Shown: positions 1-11,081 of the stretch, piece after piece
Layout: each line of letters starts with the position of its first letter
Numbering within the stretch: the stretch's first letter is position 1
Assembly: GCF_001949145.1 (NCBI RefSeq)
Contig: NW_019091362.1
Span: 10,891,021-10,955,020 of the forward strand
DNA: 64,000 nt
DNA from: Acanthaster planci
Taxonomy: Eukaryota; Echinodermata; Asteroidea; Valvatida; Acanthasteridae
Reading direction: 5' to 3'
The notes under the pieces: model-generated
Seen by the model: only the letters and a program-made list of their open reading frames with translations
Told to the model about the DNA's origin: nothing
The model's database searches: none
Position numbers and translations under genes: made by a program

Positions 1-499
1 GTGACATGTCTTGCTCTTCCAACTGACTTTATTACTGGACTCTGAGAACCCATGCAATTGTTCTGTAATGGCATCTCCCATCACGTGAACATCATTCTCG
101 ACCTCATAGGCCAGCTCTTCAGATAAACTCTTATCATCTGGATACTCTGTCAGCTTCATGGGGAGGTTTTCAGCCACCTTGTACCCAGGCTGACTTTCAG
201 ACTCGTCTGAACCGACATACATGTACGCCTTGAGTCCGTCCACAAGGATAACCTTGGGTTTGCCTCCATTCTTTGGCTAGATGCGTACCATCACATCCAA
301 CAGCTTTTTTAAGATCAACCAAGGTCCTTGCCACCGAAGTTGGAATTTGGGGGAAAGATGTTTCCTCTTGGCTGGGTTGTGAAGCTAAACCATCTGGCAT
401 TCTCTTAAACCGATGTTCAAATACCTTGCTGAACATGGGCAGCTTTGCAGAGGCATTCTTCGGCTCTTTTATGAGCACCTTGCATGTTACTATGCAAAG

Positions 500-1300
500 T
501 ACACCCTGTCACCAAGTCTACCGGAATATTCACTTCCCTTCCCAACATATCATGTTCGGGGGGGCTCTCCAGTTGAGTCGTGTGTTGCGCACCTGTAAAG
601 TGGCATAGGGGATGAACTCATCTCAATCCTTCTACCTACGCTTTGGATATTAAGTAGCATTGCTACATTTTTCACCCAGATTCTGTTGAACCTGTCGACC
701 GTGCCATCCGATTTCGGATTATAGGCAGTTGTCTTGTCTTTGTCATGCCCAGGCACATTTCCTTGAACACATCTGCCTCAAAGTTGGAGCCCAGATCAGA
801 ATGGAGCTCTTGGGGCACCCCAAACCGACAAACTCATTAACCAGTGTATGGGCGACTGTGATGGCAGTGGCATCAGGAAGTACAAATGTTTCCATTCACT
901 TAAAACAATAATCACCAACTACTAACACCTGTCAGTTACCATTGTCCGTTGTGGGCAATGGCCCAGCAAGCCCTCCTTGCACAGACATCACAGTCTTGGA
1001 GAAATGACGTCCATAGACATGCCTGGCCAAAAATACCTAGCTTTCACTTTGGCTACCACCATACAACTCGGCTATGACTTTCTTGCTAAACTTTGGTGGC
1101 ACCACTAATAGCCACCAGAGGGACTTTCCATCATCGGAGTCCCATCTCCTTTGCAACACTCGGTCACCAACCTCCAACTGGTCCTACTGTAACCAATAGG
1201 TCTTGGAGGTCGCTGATAAGTCAAAAATTTTCTTCCACTGTTGGAAGTCCTTTGCTCTCTTCCTTCAACCCTATGAGCCAACTCATGATGTCATCCTACG
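500..1300 (-). pseudogene. Integrase of Gypsy A, degenerate
   Basis: The minus strand holds pieces of a Gypsy integrase. VLQRRWDSDDGKSLWWLLVV (about 1097-1156) resembles the segment before the zinc-binding domain. VVGDYCFKW near 905-945 matches the conserved strand in the core. The 550-756 stretch carries TTAYNPKSDGTVDRFNRI, the region of the third catalytic residue. There the usual glutamate of V-E-R-x-N is aspartate. At least three frame changes are needed to read across. Integrase would insert the element cDNA into the genome; this copy cannot. Confidence 0.7.
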
Positions 1301-1384
1301 ACTGGGCTTCTCTTAGAGCACTAAAAACCATGCCACACTGCAGTGTGGCATGGCCAATTCTAATGGTTACCTTCTGGCCATATA

Positions 1385-3470
1385 CATGTAGGTATTATTT
1401 GAAATACTTCAAATATAACACCGCATCCAACAACTCTTCGCGAGTGACACAGTAGTTTTGCTCAGGTTTTCTGAGCTTCCAACTTGCATAAGCAAACACT
1501 TTTTTGTCACTATCTTGTACCTAGGACAGGACTGCCCTGATGCTGTCACCACTGGCATAGGTGTCCCAGATGAAGTCACTTTCAGGAACCGCGTATGACA
1601 GAACTGGAGCAGGTGGTTCCAGCCCTTCAGCTCATGAAATGCCTTGACAACTCTCAGTCCACACAAGCTCCTTTGACTTCTCTGTCAAGGCAAGGAGTGG
1701 GCTTGCGATCTCTGCAAACCCTCGTATGAACCTCTGGTAGTGTGAGGCAAGACCCAGAAAGCTTCTCCTCTCATACACACCTCAGAGTTGTCACTGCTTC
1801 AACCTTTCGTGGGTAATGTGCCCCAGGTATGTCTTTGACCTTTGAAACAAAAGGCACTTGCTAGGCTTCAGTTAGTCGGTTTTTTCATTAAGTGACAAAA
1901 CCCCAGATAATAGAGACATGTAATTTTTTGATATTTCCTGCTAATTTTTTGATATTTCCTGCTATGTTACTTCCTTTGATCCAAAGAACAAATGAGCAGA
2001 GTTTGTTTCAAAGCAAAATGTTGTTTACTTTCCTTTAATTATACTAGGAAACAAACAATTTTACAAAAAGTTTGGTCTCGTGTGTTTCTCTGTTTTCACG
2101 AAGTGACAAAAAGGCACATCGTTAGCAAGGCGAAAAAACAATATACACAATTCCTGCACAAGTCTCTTTGTGTGCGTGTGAATGGCGTTGTATATGAACA
2201 CCTGCTCGTGTGTTGAAATGTAACAATTCTCTTCCAGCGCGTATTTTGTTCATGAGTTACAAAAAAAGAAAAATCAAAGACCTCCGAATATTTCTGCTTT
2301 CACGAATTACAAAAAATAATTTATTTAATTTTTATTGATATATTATTCATTTATTAAGGCAATATATGTGCAACTAAGTTTGGATTAGCATTTCTTAAGT
2401 CTTACATTTCATAAATTAAAAAAAAAAATAATTCCTCAATCCGTAACATAAAAGTGATTGAAACTGTGTATTAAAAAGGCTGGTGTTTTCAAATACGTTT
2501 ATCTCAGATTGTCCATTTGGCAAGATTTGAGGTTTTTTACTTTGAGAAAACACTGACGAATTTGAGCCCAGCCTGTCTTAGCTTGTCGAACACCACCTTG
2601 AGACGGGCTAAGGTCTCTGTTACTGTCTGACCAAACACAATGATGTCGTCTCAATAGATCAGTAGGATCTCCCACTGTATTTTAAGCCAGCCATGACTCT
2701 TCCATGAGCCACTCAAAAGTGGCCAGTGCATTGCATAGCCGGAAAAACATGCATTTTCACCGATACAGTCCATTTCTCACAATAAATGTTGACTTTTGGC
2801 TGTCGTCCTCATCAAGAGTGACTTGCCAGTACCCACATGCTAAACAGAGGGTACAGAATCACTTTGCCTTTCTCAAAGTATCAACTGTTTCATTAATGAG
2901 CAGGATGAGATATGCATCCTTGATAGTAAGTGGATGCAACTTCTGGTACACATAGTGAACGCAAAAGCGTTTCGTACCATCTTTGTTCACATGGACAACT
3001 TCTGCTACCAACGGACTATCAGAGGATTCATTTACTCCCCTCTAGTCGAGGTTGGGTATTTGCTCCTGAATCTCCTGCTGATGCAGGTATGGATGCCACC
3101 TCACCCTTTCTTTTATTGGCATAGCATCACCAGTGTCTATGTAATGCTTGACCACGTGCATGTGACCGATGTCATGGTCACCATTGGACAACACATCAAG
3201 GAAGTCTATCAGAAATTTCTGGAAATCGTAGTGATACTTAGCCTCCTCATTGGCTGTACCCCTTTCGTATGACTCTTGCAAATACAGGGGCAACTTCTGT
3301 TCTGTATATGTCACCACATCCAACTCCCCATGAATTGAACTGGCCTCAATCTGGGAAATCACTCCCACAGTTGTCCTTTCACAGGCAATTCTTGTCTTCC
3401 TTCTAGGATTAAAGGCTAGCAACAGAACAGCATCAGCTTCAGTCTCAACCAGAGATCTGGCCTGCATCAA
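1385..3470 (-). pseudogene. Reverse transcriptase-RNase H of Gypsy A, interrupted
   Basis: The open stretch 3042-3470 carries the conserved N-terminal RT block, including HYIDTGDAMPIKER. Further on come pieces matching SGYWQV-type and LCNALATFE-type RT blocks. The catalytic YxDD box reads Y-stop-D-D: the stop is the minus-strand TGA at 2651-2653, followed by DDIIVFG. After the interrupting insertion (1872-2561), RT resumes as LKPSKCLLFQ. RNase H follows at about 1385-1610, where the catalytic DTDAS-type box reads DTYAS, so its aspartate is lost, while REELL is kept. These losses and frameshifts mean neither activity survives. The enzyme would have copied element RNA into DNA. Confidence 0.8.
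1872..2561. mobile_element. MITE-like insertion inside Gypsy A RT
   Basis: RT reading on the minus strand stops at GLKF (about 2562) and resumes with LKPSKC (about 1871); the ~690 bp between is AT-rich and non-coding. The ends are imperfectly inverted: GTTAGTCGGTTTTTTCATTA at 1872 matches the complement of the right end, GTCAGTGTTTTCTCAAAGTA. A partly palindromic word like TTTCACGAAGTGACAAAA recurs inside (about 1882, 2093, 2250, 2298). The duplicated LK codons at the two edges would fit a 6-9-bp target-site duplication. No transposase is present. Confidence 0.5.
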
Positions 3471-3481
3471 GCCTCTTTTGG

Positions 3482-3960
3482 CTAAGTCAGCACCACCCCA
3501 TTGGTTCTATGTACCAAGGCTGGCCCGAGAAAGTCTGAGCCCTTTTGAGCAATTTTGCCCAGGACCACAGCTTCATGACCCAGTCGAAGCACTGTAGTTT
3601 GGGAAACCACAACACGTCCAACAAAAGATTTACCTGCACCATTTTGTGCACATGATTTCCTATCTCCTCCCTCAATTGGAAGTCTGTTTCCTTCTGTTGG
3701 CAGGAGAAAATCCGTGCCCAGGATGACACTATACTTTATTTCAGCAAAACGTGCCCAAGTTGGGCGCGTGGTCCAACTAACCTGCACCTCCACCAAAGCT
3801 ATATTCAACATGGTTAATTGGTTTCTGTCCACATGTTTTGTTTGGACATCTCCTTTCTCCAAGACAGGTCTTTTCTCTCTTGCGATTTTACACCTCGCGA
3901 TTTATTTAAGTTGTCAGTCGAACCTGTGTCAATTAAGAATCGACCCTTGGTTGACCTTAC
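3482..3960 (-). pseudogene. Retropepsin (aspartic protease) of Gypsy A
   Basis: The minus strand encodes RFLIDTGSTDN around 3910-3939, with the catalytic DTG at 3922-3930. About 65 codons further on comes the second conserved block, reading ILGTDFLL near 3707-3730, the usual I-L-G-x-D-F/W-L strand of retropepsins. This enzyme matures the Gag-Pol polyprotein. The catalytic triplet is intact, but the frame is broken between the DTG and the downstream block, so it is a relic. It sits just downstream of the zinc knuckle and upstream of RT, as expected for Gypsy pol. Confidence 0.7.
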
Positions 3961-4131
3961 CAACCTATCAACAAAATAACCCATAACCAGGGCTGCAGCT
4001 TGGATCAGGCAGAGAAATTATTCGCCACCTACCATCACCATCTTCGTGTCGTCTTTTGGACCATCTTGGCCTCTCAGCCTTCCCAAGGGTCCTGGGGGCT
4101 GACCACCATTTCCCTATTTCAGATTATTCTT

Positions 4132-5623
4132 ACACTCCTTGGCGAAATGCCCTTTCTTACATTTCAAACACTTAAAGGTTCCAGGGTCAGCTTTCCCCGG
4201 CTTGCTTGTCTTCAGAGAAGACAGGCAAGACTTGACTTGCCTTGACCCTGGCCTCTAATCTGACCTTACAATGACTTTAACTCGGTTCAGCCACAAATCT
4301 CAGTCTTGGCCTGCTCTTTGAGACTTTCCTCTGGAGTCTCCAACCTCTGTTCTTTGTCAGTTTAAAGCCCTCGCCAACTTGGCGGGCTTCAGTTCTAGCA
4401 CTCACTGCTGTTCAACCATTTCAAAGTTCTCAGTCTCCAGGGCAGCCTGGACCGCTTCGTCGTAAGGTTTTGTAATGGCCCTATTGATGCCCTCTTGTAC
4501 TACATTTAAGTGGCTGTCAACAGCATCAATGAAGTAGTTCTTGCCAACTTTTCTCGAGCCTCTTCCTGAATTCATGGATTGCTTGCCTTAACTCCAACAA
4601 ACTTTCTTTTGGCGAAGATGTCTCAGATCAATGAGATTTTCACTATGTCGGGATAAGCCAAACCTGTGCTCAACCAATTTGACCAGCACACTGTATGTTT
4701 GCTTTTGGCCCGAGTCACCCAAACCCCCCCCAACCTGTAGAGAATCCTCTTGCAAGCTTGTGTCCAACAACTTCCCAGCTTGCTCAATATCATTTGAAAT
4801 GGTAGAAGTAACCTTCTAGAGCACTTTTCCACTATACCGATCAGGAGTTATGTTTGCCCAGTGATTTTTGTCACTACAATCTTCCCTTCTGACCTGAGTC
4901 ACCATGGACATGTGCCTCTCATTTCAGTGGCCAAGGACCCACTTATGACAAGTCCACTCCTTCCACTGACTAGCTGTCCTTTGCCTTGACTAGTCAAGCT
5001 GCCAAACTTAGCAGCTCATATCACTGTGCACCTGTTTAGGGGTACCCTTTTCCACTTCAGAGACGAATGGGTTAGTACTTGACTCACCCTGTTCCACACC
5101 ACCTTGCCTTGAAGGGAGCAGTGTCGGGTTGTCTATGACTTGACTCTTGCATTTCAAAGCGACTGGCATTGACCCTTCTTCATCCATGAGCCTGGGTCCT
5201 TTAGAGGCGTAATCTATATAAAGCTCACCTCCCTCCCTACTTTGGGGGCCCACTTATGGTGTCTGCTGCCTTCCTTTGCACTTGACACTTGTCTCCCCGT
5301 TGCACCAGAGACATATCCAGAAGTCTCTTTGGGCAACCTCAGCTCAACATTGGTATCAACCTGATAGAACGCATGCTGAATGCCTGCTGACCTGCCCGTG
5401 TTCCTTTCCTTTGGGGAACCATTCGACTGCAGTGCAATTGCAGCATCCAACTACTTTGCAATGAGGCCTTTTTCCCATTGCAGAAATTGTGCTCCCATTT
5501 TGCAGTCATTGCACCTCGGTCTGAGCATCTGAGGTGCCTGCTTGACCCTGCAGGCCTTTGCTCATGACTGACAACAGCCCCAATGATCTCACAAGACCAC
5601 GAACAGTATACAATGCAAATCAA
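4132..5623 (-). pseudogene. gag region of Gypsy A with zinc knuckle
   Basis: Short open stretches on the minus strand between the primer-binding site and the protease occupy the place of gag. The only diagnostic motif is a zinc knuckle at 4132-4170, reading CLKCKKGHFAKEC. It follows CX2CX3HX4C, one residue shorter before the histidine than the common CX2CX4HX4C, which could be a real variant or a deletion. Capsid homology cannot be recognised by eye and the start codon is unclear (a Met occurs at 5623). Gag packages element RNA and forms the intracellular particle. Frame changes and stops show that this copy no longer encodes a full protein. Confidence 0.55.
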
Positions 5624-5678
5624 AACATAGTGTGCAATAGAATAATATCACAGAGAAATCACGTAATCACTCACAGTC

Positions 5679-5696
5679 ATCCCACTTCTAAAAGCA
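5679..5696 (-). promoter_or_regulatory. Primer-binding site, tRNA-Leu-like
   Basis: The minus strand reads TGCTTTTAGAAGTGGGAT. This agrees at about 15 of 18 positions with the complement of a tRNA-Leu 3' end, the primer used by many Gypsy elements. It lies two bases inside the inferred LTR end, the usual spacing. The match to tRNA-Leu is from memory. Confidence 0.55.
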
Positions 5697-5698
5697 TT

Positions 5699-6326
5699 TG
5701 TGGTAGAGATCTCCCGGGCCAAACTTAAGTTTGTTAGGCCAGTCTAAAGCCCGTTGGAGTATAGCTGCTCTTCCCAAACCCAAGCTTTCCCCAGACATGG
5801 ATTTGATTGGCTATACTTTATTACTAGGGTCCTTCTGCTCACATTATCCGCACAGCATGAACAATGTACCACAATGTGAGCAATACACAATAGTGTCAGC
5901 AGTGTTCAACAATGTAACTAATGCACAACAATGCTGACCAGTGAGTTTCCAAGTCAGCAATGTGCTACCAAGTGAGCAACACACAACAGTGTAAGTTATG
6001 TACCACATTGTAAACCATGGACTCCTGCATCAGCAATGCTCACTTTAACAAGCAATGCAGAATCTGTACCAACAGTACCCATCAAGCTTTAACCAACTGC
6101 TTAGTGTCACCATGGTGCAGAACACACCTTTTTACAGTAAGCACGTCAGCATTGTACTGTGTAACACGAGTACATGTACTGCCATAATTTGCACACTCAA
6201 CCCTAGTAAAGTAAGCACTACACACTTAAAACAAACAAACAACACATTACCTTTCTCAACACTGTCCACAGCTCGACTCCTGAGCACCACGTGACTGCCT
6301 TCTCAGGCAGACATGCACACTGTTAC
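5699..6326 (-). repeat. Probable 5' LTR of Gypsy A
   Basis: The segment next to the primer-binding site reads, on the minus strand, from TGTAACAG at 6326 to CTACCACA at 5699, giving TG...CA ends. A minus-strand AATAAA polyadenylation signal lies at 5817-5822. About 5860-6010 holds diverged tandem words of the type CAACAATGTGAGCAA. The right boundary is inferred from the TG dinucleotide and is uncertain by tens of bases because the second LTR is not in the window. Confidence 0.5.
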
Positions 6327-6329
6327 ACA

Positions 6330-8470
6330 ATTGCATGTACATGTACAAGTAATAAACCTATAGGAATAATTAACCAATTCCAAACGTGCATTCGTACACT
6401 TCCTAAGACTGGCTCTATATATGTCTTTAGACTTTCTGTTACAATAGTTTGTGTAAAATTTGCCAATTGAATACGACGCTGTTATGACATACAAAAACTA
6501 GCCTTATAGGCCAAAGTTGCTGGGCATTTTGGACACTGAAACGTTGGTCATTAACACTGTTGGTCTCAATTAACTGGTTTTCAATTCCTGCTCGGACATG
6601 ATTCACTTTGCCCTGTTTTTCACTCCCCGATTGTATTTGCAATGCCTGGATTGTTATTCTTAATGTTTTTTTCCTGCTCACTCCTAAAAATAATTTGATT
6701 GAAGTGTCCTTTTTTTACCTCAATCAATTCTAAGCTTGGACTTGAGGGGTAAACAGTGCTGCAGCACTAATTAGAATAGGCAAATTTAATTAGAAACAAA
6801 CAAAAAGTTTGAACATACTCGTTTTCTTGAGGGGTTTTCATTTCGGGATTACATGGTCACTTTCAGTTTGTTCTTTATTTTGCCATCGAAGTGCTGCTTA
6901 TAGAGAATACCATTCTGGGGAGGACTTTTGAGGATTTGGGAATGTTTCTAGGAAACAGGGTCTTTCTATGCTGTCCTTATGTCTTACCATGATATGTGAG
7001 TAAACTTACCATTATTTTGTCTTGTTTGTCAGCTTGCTCGAATTTGGTCTCACAGGGAATGACAAAGATGACTCCGATAGTAAAGGTATGTACCTTGTCC
7101 AGAGACTCTATGTGAAAGAGTCTAGGTCACAGAAAAAAACCAGCAGTTTGATACAGAACTCTGCATTGTAACTTACAGTGCCTAACAAATTTGACAATCA
7201 GTGCACACATTGCTTGGTTTATTTGTCGGTAATTTCTTTGCTTTTGAAAAAAGATGAAAAAAAAATTCAATAAAATCTAAACTTAGCAAAAAACAGAAGA
7301 ATGGTGAAGAAAATGGAAGTTTAATCTCTCTTTTTTGTGGTGTGTTTTGTAATGAAATCACTGGTCTGCTCTCAAAGCTTGAGTCAACTCTTAGAGTGAT
7401 ATTTCTTTTATCCACTTTTGTTTTTCCAACAAAAATAAAAAGTAAGCCTTAACCAGTTGAAGTTTTGACCGACGCTTTGAACTATCAAGGTGCTTGACAA
7501 GACACTTTCATACAAACTTTGCTGGATACTGCTGGATTGTAAGGAGATCAGATGAAAATGTTGGACTGCATCATCCCCATAGTAACTCATGACGAAGTGA
7601 CATAGCATATGGCTCTGCCCAACGGTCTTCCCATTAGATCACTTTGCTTGGGGATAATGAACTGAGTTGGTAAAGACAATGTTGCTTCACCTAACGCTTC
7701 GATCGGATCACTTACTTCTGTTCTGCAAGTTGGAGTGAGTTGGAAGTGCGACAGTATTTTTCTGTACCCAACATACTGTAGTGTTGTACTGGATCACTTA
7801 CCTCTTGTCAAAGAACCGAGATGGATGGACATAATGACTGGAAACACACACTGGCCTATGTTACATGGTAGTTTAAATTCTATGCAGCATCTTAAGGTTA
7901 CAGTTACTGAAGTGTTGGAGATTGTTGTATAATGACTGTTTGCGTTAAAAAAATTGAACTCAGTTGCTTTTTAAGTAGTTAAACTTGTAAAAATTGTGTT
8001 AACTAGAAATTTACCTTTTTTACATGAATATATTATTGCATAACATTCATTTTTATGAGCTGCCTTTAAGGTTGAAAAATTAAGCACAATAATATGGATG
8101 ATTTGTATGTAAGACCATTAAACTACAAAGAGGTTTTGAACCTGGTATCTTTGAAAGAAGTTGTAAAATTTGTAAACAATCGTGATGTATGTTAAATACA
8201 AATTTACCTTGTTTAGTCCACAGTGAAGTTTTGTACAGATTAACTTTTGAAGTACGTGTAGTTGAACAAATTGGTAAAAAAAGTAGATTGCCTGAAGATT
8301 GACCTGTTAATTTCATTTACATTCGATGGAACTGTATTTCATTATTGTGTAATTTAGTTTGGGTCTTGCACCACTTGAGTTTAGATTGTTCGCAGTGTAC
8401 ATGTATTTTGGAAAATTTGTATTCTCATCTTCTTCAGACTCTTTACCTGTAGTTCATGCATCTTGGTTGG
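6330..8470. other. No recognised gene
   Basis: AT-rich, non-coding-looking sequence. The only suggestive signals are splice-like sites around 6950-7085 (see findings). No transposon protein, RNA gene or long reading frame could be supported. Confidence 0.5.
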
Positions 8471-8738
8471 TATGATGATTGCCCTTGAACAAAGGAGGAT
8501 TCTGCTGTGAAAGTTAGACGAACATTATCCATAACAAATCAGAAACTGCAAGGGACACGTATCCCTGTCCAGGAATTTGTCAAAATGTCACAAAACAGTT
8601 AGCTTATGTACAATCCAAATTATTTTCCCTCAAACGAGTATGGAAGATAAGAAAGCTCTGTAGTGCTATTAAGTGTACATTTTCAAAAAGTGAACTATGA
8701 TGATTGCCCTTGAACAAAGGAGGATTCTGCTGTGAAAG
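8471..8738. repeat. A-B-A repeat cluster, first part
   Basis: A 43-bp block A (8471-8513, containing GCCCTTGAACAAAGGAGG) is followed by block B (8512-8696, starting AGTTAGACGAACATTATCCA), then by a second copy of A (8696-8738). The A copies are essentially identical. No coding potential. Confidence 0.8.
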
Positions 8739-9360
8739 CTGTTAATTAATAGTCAGCTGAATGAGATGAAATTATCACAAAGAATGAGCTACAGTATTTG
8801 TGAAAGCAACATGAAATGTAGCGGTGTAATTTTGAAATTAAATTCCACCATAGGGGGCACGGTTTGTGACATTTTGACACCTTTGCAGCTTAGGGGTCCA
8901 AGTTTAGATTTGTTATTTGTACATGTGTAATAGCTTGTTAACTTTTCTTAGTTTAACCTATTTTAGAGCACATTCGAGTGTTTCAGTACTGTACCTTTAA
9001 GAAAATCGGATTGCAAGTGTAACAAGGATGTAACACCACTACCGGCAATTAAGGTATTAGTTATATGATATGAAAAATACCATTTCCTTCACGTTTTCTA
9101 ACATCTGTTGGAGAAATTTAATGACAATTCATGGCATGTCCCATTGACAGGTTTCATGGATAAGCTCAGAAACTTTAAAATACTTTTGCTCAGAACAGGT
9201 TGATGAGCAAAAAAGTGTTCCCTGGTATTTATTTGGGGGAGAAACTGGTGCTACAAATGTAAATGTTTTACAAAACAAAAATCTCCAACAGCTTGTGTTT
9301 ATAATATTTGTTCTTAAAAATTCCAAAAGTGTTATTAGGTTAAAAAAGAATTCTGTTACA
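8739..9360. other. Spacer between B repeat copies, no gene seen
   Basis: About 620 bp of non-coding sequence separates the first A-B-A cluster from the second B copy. I see no reading frame or motif that supports a function. Confidence 0.5.
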
Positions 9361-9547
9361 AGTTAGACGAACATTATCCATAACAAATCACAAAACTGCA
9401 AGGGACACGTATCCCTGTCCAGGAATTTGTCAAAATGTCAAAAAACAGTTAGCGTATGGTACAATCCAAATTATTTTCCCTCAAACGAGTATGGAAGATA
9501 AGAAAGCTCTGTAGTGCCATCAAGTATACATTTTCAAAAAGTGAACT
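9361..9547. repeat. Second copy of ~185-bp block B
   Basis: The segment starting AGTTAGACGAACATTATCCA repeats 8512-8696 with only a handful of substitutions and single-base indels, ending at TTTTCAAAAAGTGAACT in both copies. It is a direct repeat about 850 bp downstream of the first copy. Confidence 0.85.
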
Positions 9548-9990
9548 AAATTATTTCGAAGACAGGAGATATGTTTTTAAAAATCCGATTTTACGAGATA
9601 TAGTTTTCCAAAGTTTGCTCGCGACAAACATTCCTCAGTTTGTTCTGATGAGATCTATATTTAGAAACATTTCTATTTTTCGCAACAAATCGTTTTAGGA
9701 GATATATATGAAGTTTGTTTCCAGGAGATATGTATTTTCAGGATTGGATTTATTCTAAAAAAAAACCGAACTTCAAGATAATACAACCTCTAAAAACGAA
9801 CTAATAGAAATCTTACAACAAACATGGAAAATTTGTTTCCAAAAATAGAAACGTTTCTACCTACCGATCTTATGGGAACGAACTGTAGAATGTATATCGA
9901 GCAAATGAACTATTGAAAAAAACAAAATGTCTAAAAACAAAACCCAGTTTAAAAATAAAGTTCATAAAGACGAATTCTGAAAGATATACT
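9548..9990. repeat. Foldback (imperfect inverted repeat) element
   Basis: The two halves are approximate reverse complements. The forward segment 9616-9690 (with TTTGCTCG..., ...AGAAACATTTCTATTTTTCG...) aligns with the complement of 9830-9910 (TTTGCTCG..., ...AGAAACGTTTCTATTTTTGG...). Flanking parts also align loosely, and the centre is near 9765. This suggests an old hairpin-type non-autonomous DNA transposon. No transposase, and exact ends are unclear. Confidence 0.5.
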
Positions 9991-10221
9991 TCACATCTTG
10001 AAAATATATAATGGATGGCATTACAGGGCTTTCGTAGGAACATGTATAAATGCAGACGTTAGTTACTATGTATATGTTACTTGATACTTCCTGTAAAAAC
10101 ATGCAATAAAATTAATTTGAAGTTTCCCAAATGGACATGATGCCTCAGTGAATATATTATTACCTCCGTTGTAGTATCTTTTAATGCCTGAAATAGATGG
10201 GAATATAAGAAAATCTTCTTT

Positions 10222-11081
10222 NNNNNNNNNNNNNNNNNNNNNNNNNNNNNNNNNNNNNNNNNNNNNNNNNNNNNNNNNNNNNNNNNNNNNNNNNNNNNNN
10301 NNNNNNNNNNNNNNNNNNNNNNNNNNNNNNNNNNNNNNNNNNNNNNNNNNNNNNNNNNNNNNNNNNNNNNNNNNNNNNNNNNNNNNNNNNNNNNNNNNNN
10401 NNNNNNNNNNNNNNNNNNNNNNNNNNNNNNNNNNNNNNNNNNNNNNNNNNNNNNNNNNNNNNNNNNNNNNNNNNNNNNNNNNNNNNNNNNNNNNNNNNNN
10501 NNNNNNNNNNNNNNNNNNNNNNNNNNNNNNNNNNNNNNNNNNNNNNNNNNNNNNNNNNNNNNNNNNNNNNNNNNNNNNNNNNNNNNNNNNNNNNNNNNNN
10601 NNNNNNNNNNNNNNNNNNNNNNNNNNNNNNNNNNNNNNNNNNNNNNNNNNNNNNNNNNNNNNNNNNNNNNNNNNNNNNNNNNNNNNNNNNNNNNNNNNNN
10701 NNNNNNNNNNNNNNNNNNNNNNNNNNNNNNNNNNNNNNNNNNNNNNNNNNNNNNNNNNNNNNNNNNNNNNNNNNNNNNNNNNNNNNNNNNNNNNNNNNNN
10801 NNNNNNNNNNNNNNNNNNNNNNNNNNNNNNNNNNNNNNNNNNNNNNNNNNNNNNNNNNNNNNNNNNNNNNNNNNNNNNNNNNNNNNNNNNNNNNNNNNNN
10901 NNNNNNNNNNNNNNNNNNNNNNNNNNNNNNNNNNNNNNNNNNNNNNNNNNNNNNNNNNNNNNNNNNNNNNNNNNNNNNNNNNNNNNNNNNNNNNNNNNNN
11001 NNNNNNNNNNNNNNNNNNNNNNNNNNNNNNNNNNNNNNNNNNNNNNNNNNNNNNNNNNNNNNNNNNNNNNNNNNNNNNNNN
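10222..11081. other. Assembly gap (860 N)
   Basis: A run of N. Reading frames that appear to cross it are artefacts. The right border is a tandem array (11082-11570), so the gap may hide more copies. Confidence 1.

Larger units (their letters stand above)
1..6326 (-). mobile_element. Ty3/Gypsy LTR retrotransposon A, degenerate, 3' end outside window
   Basis: Reading the minus strand from right to left gives an LTR (about 5699-6326), a primer-binding site, a gag region with a zinc knuckle, a retropepsin with a DTG site, reverse transcriptase, RNase H and integrase. That order, protease-RT-RNase H-integrase, is the Ty3/Gypsy order. Every domain needs several frame changes and contains stop codons, so the copy is dead. 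The 3' LTR lies to the left of position 1, so target-site duplications and LTR divergence cannot be examined here. A ~690-bp unrelated sequence (1872-2561) interrupts the RT gene. Confidence 0.85.
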
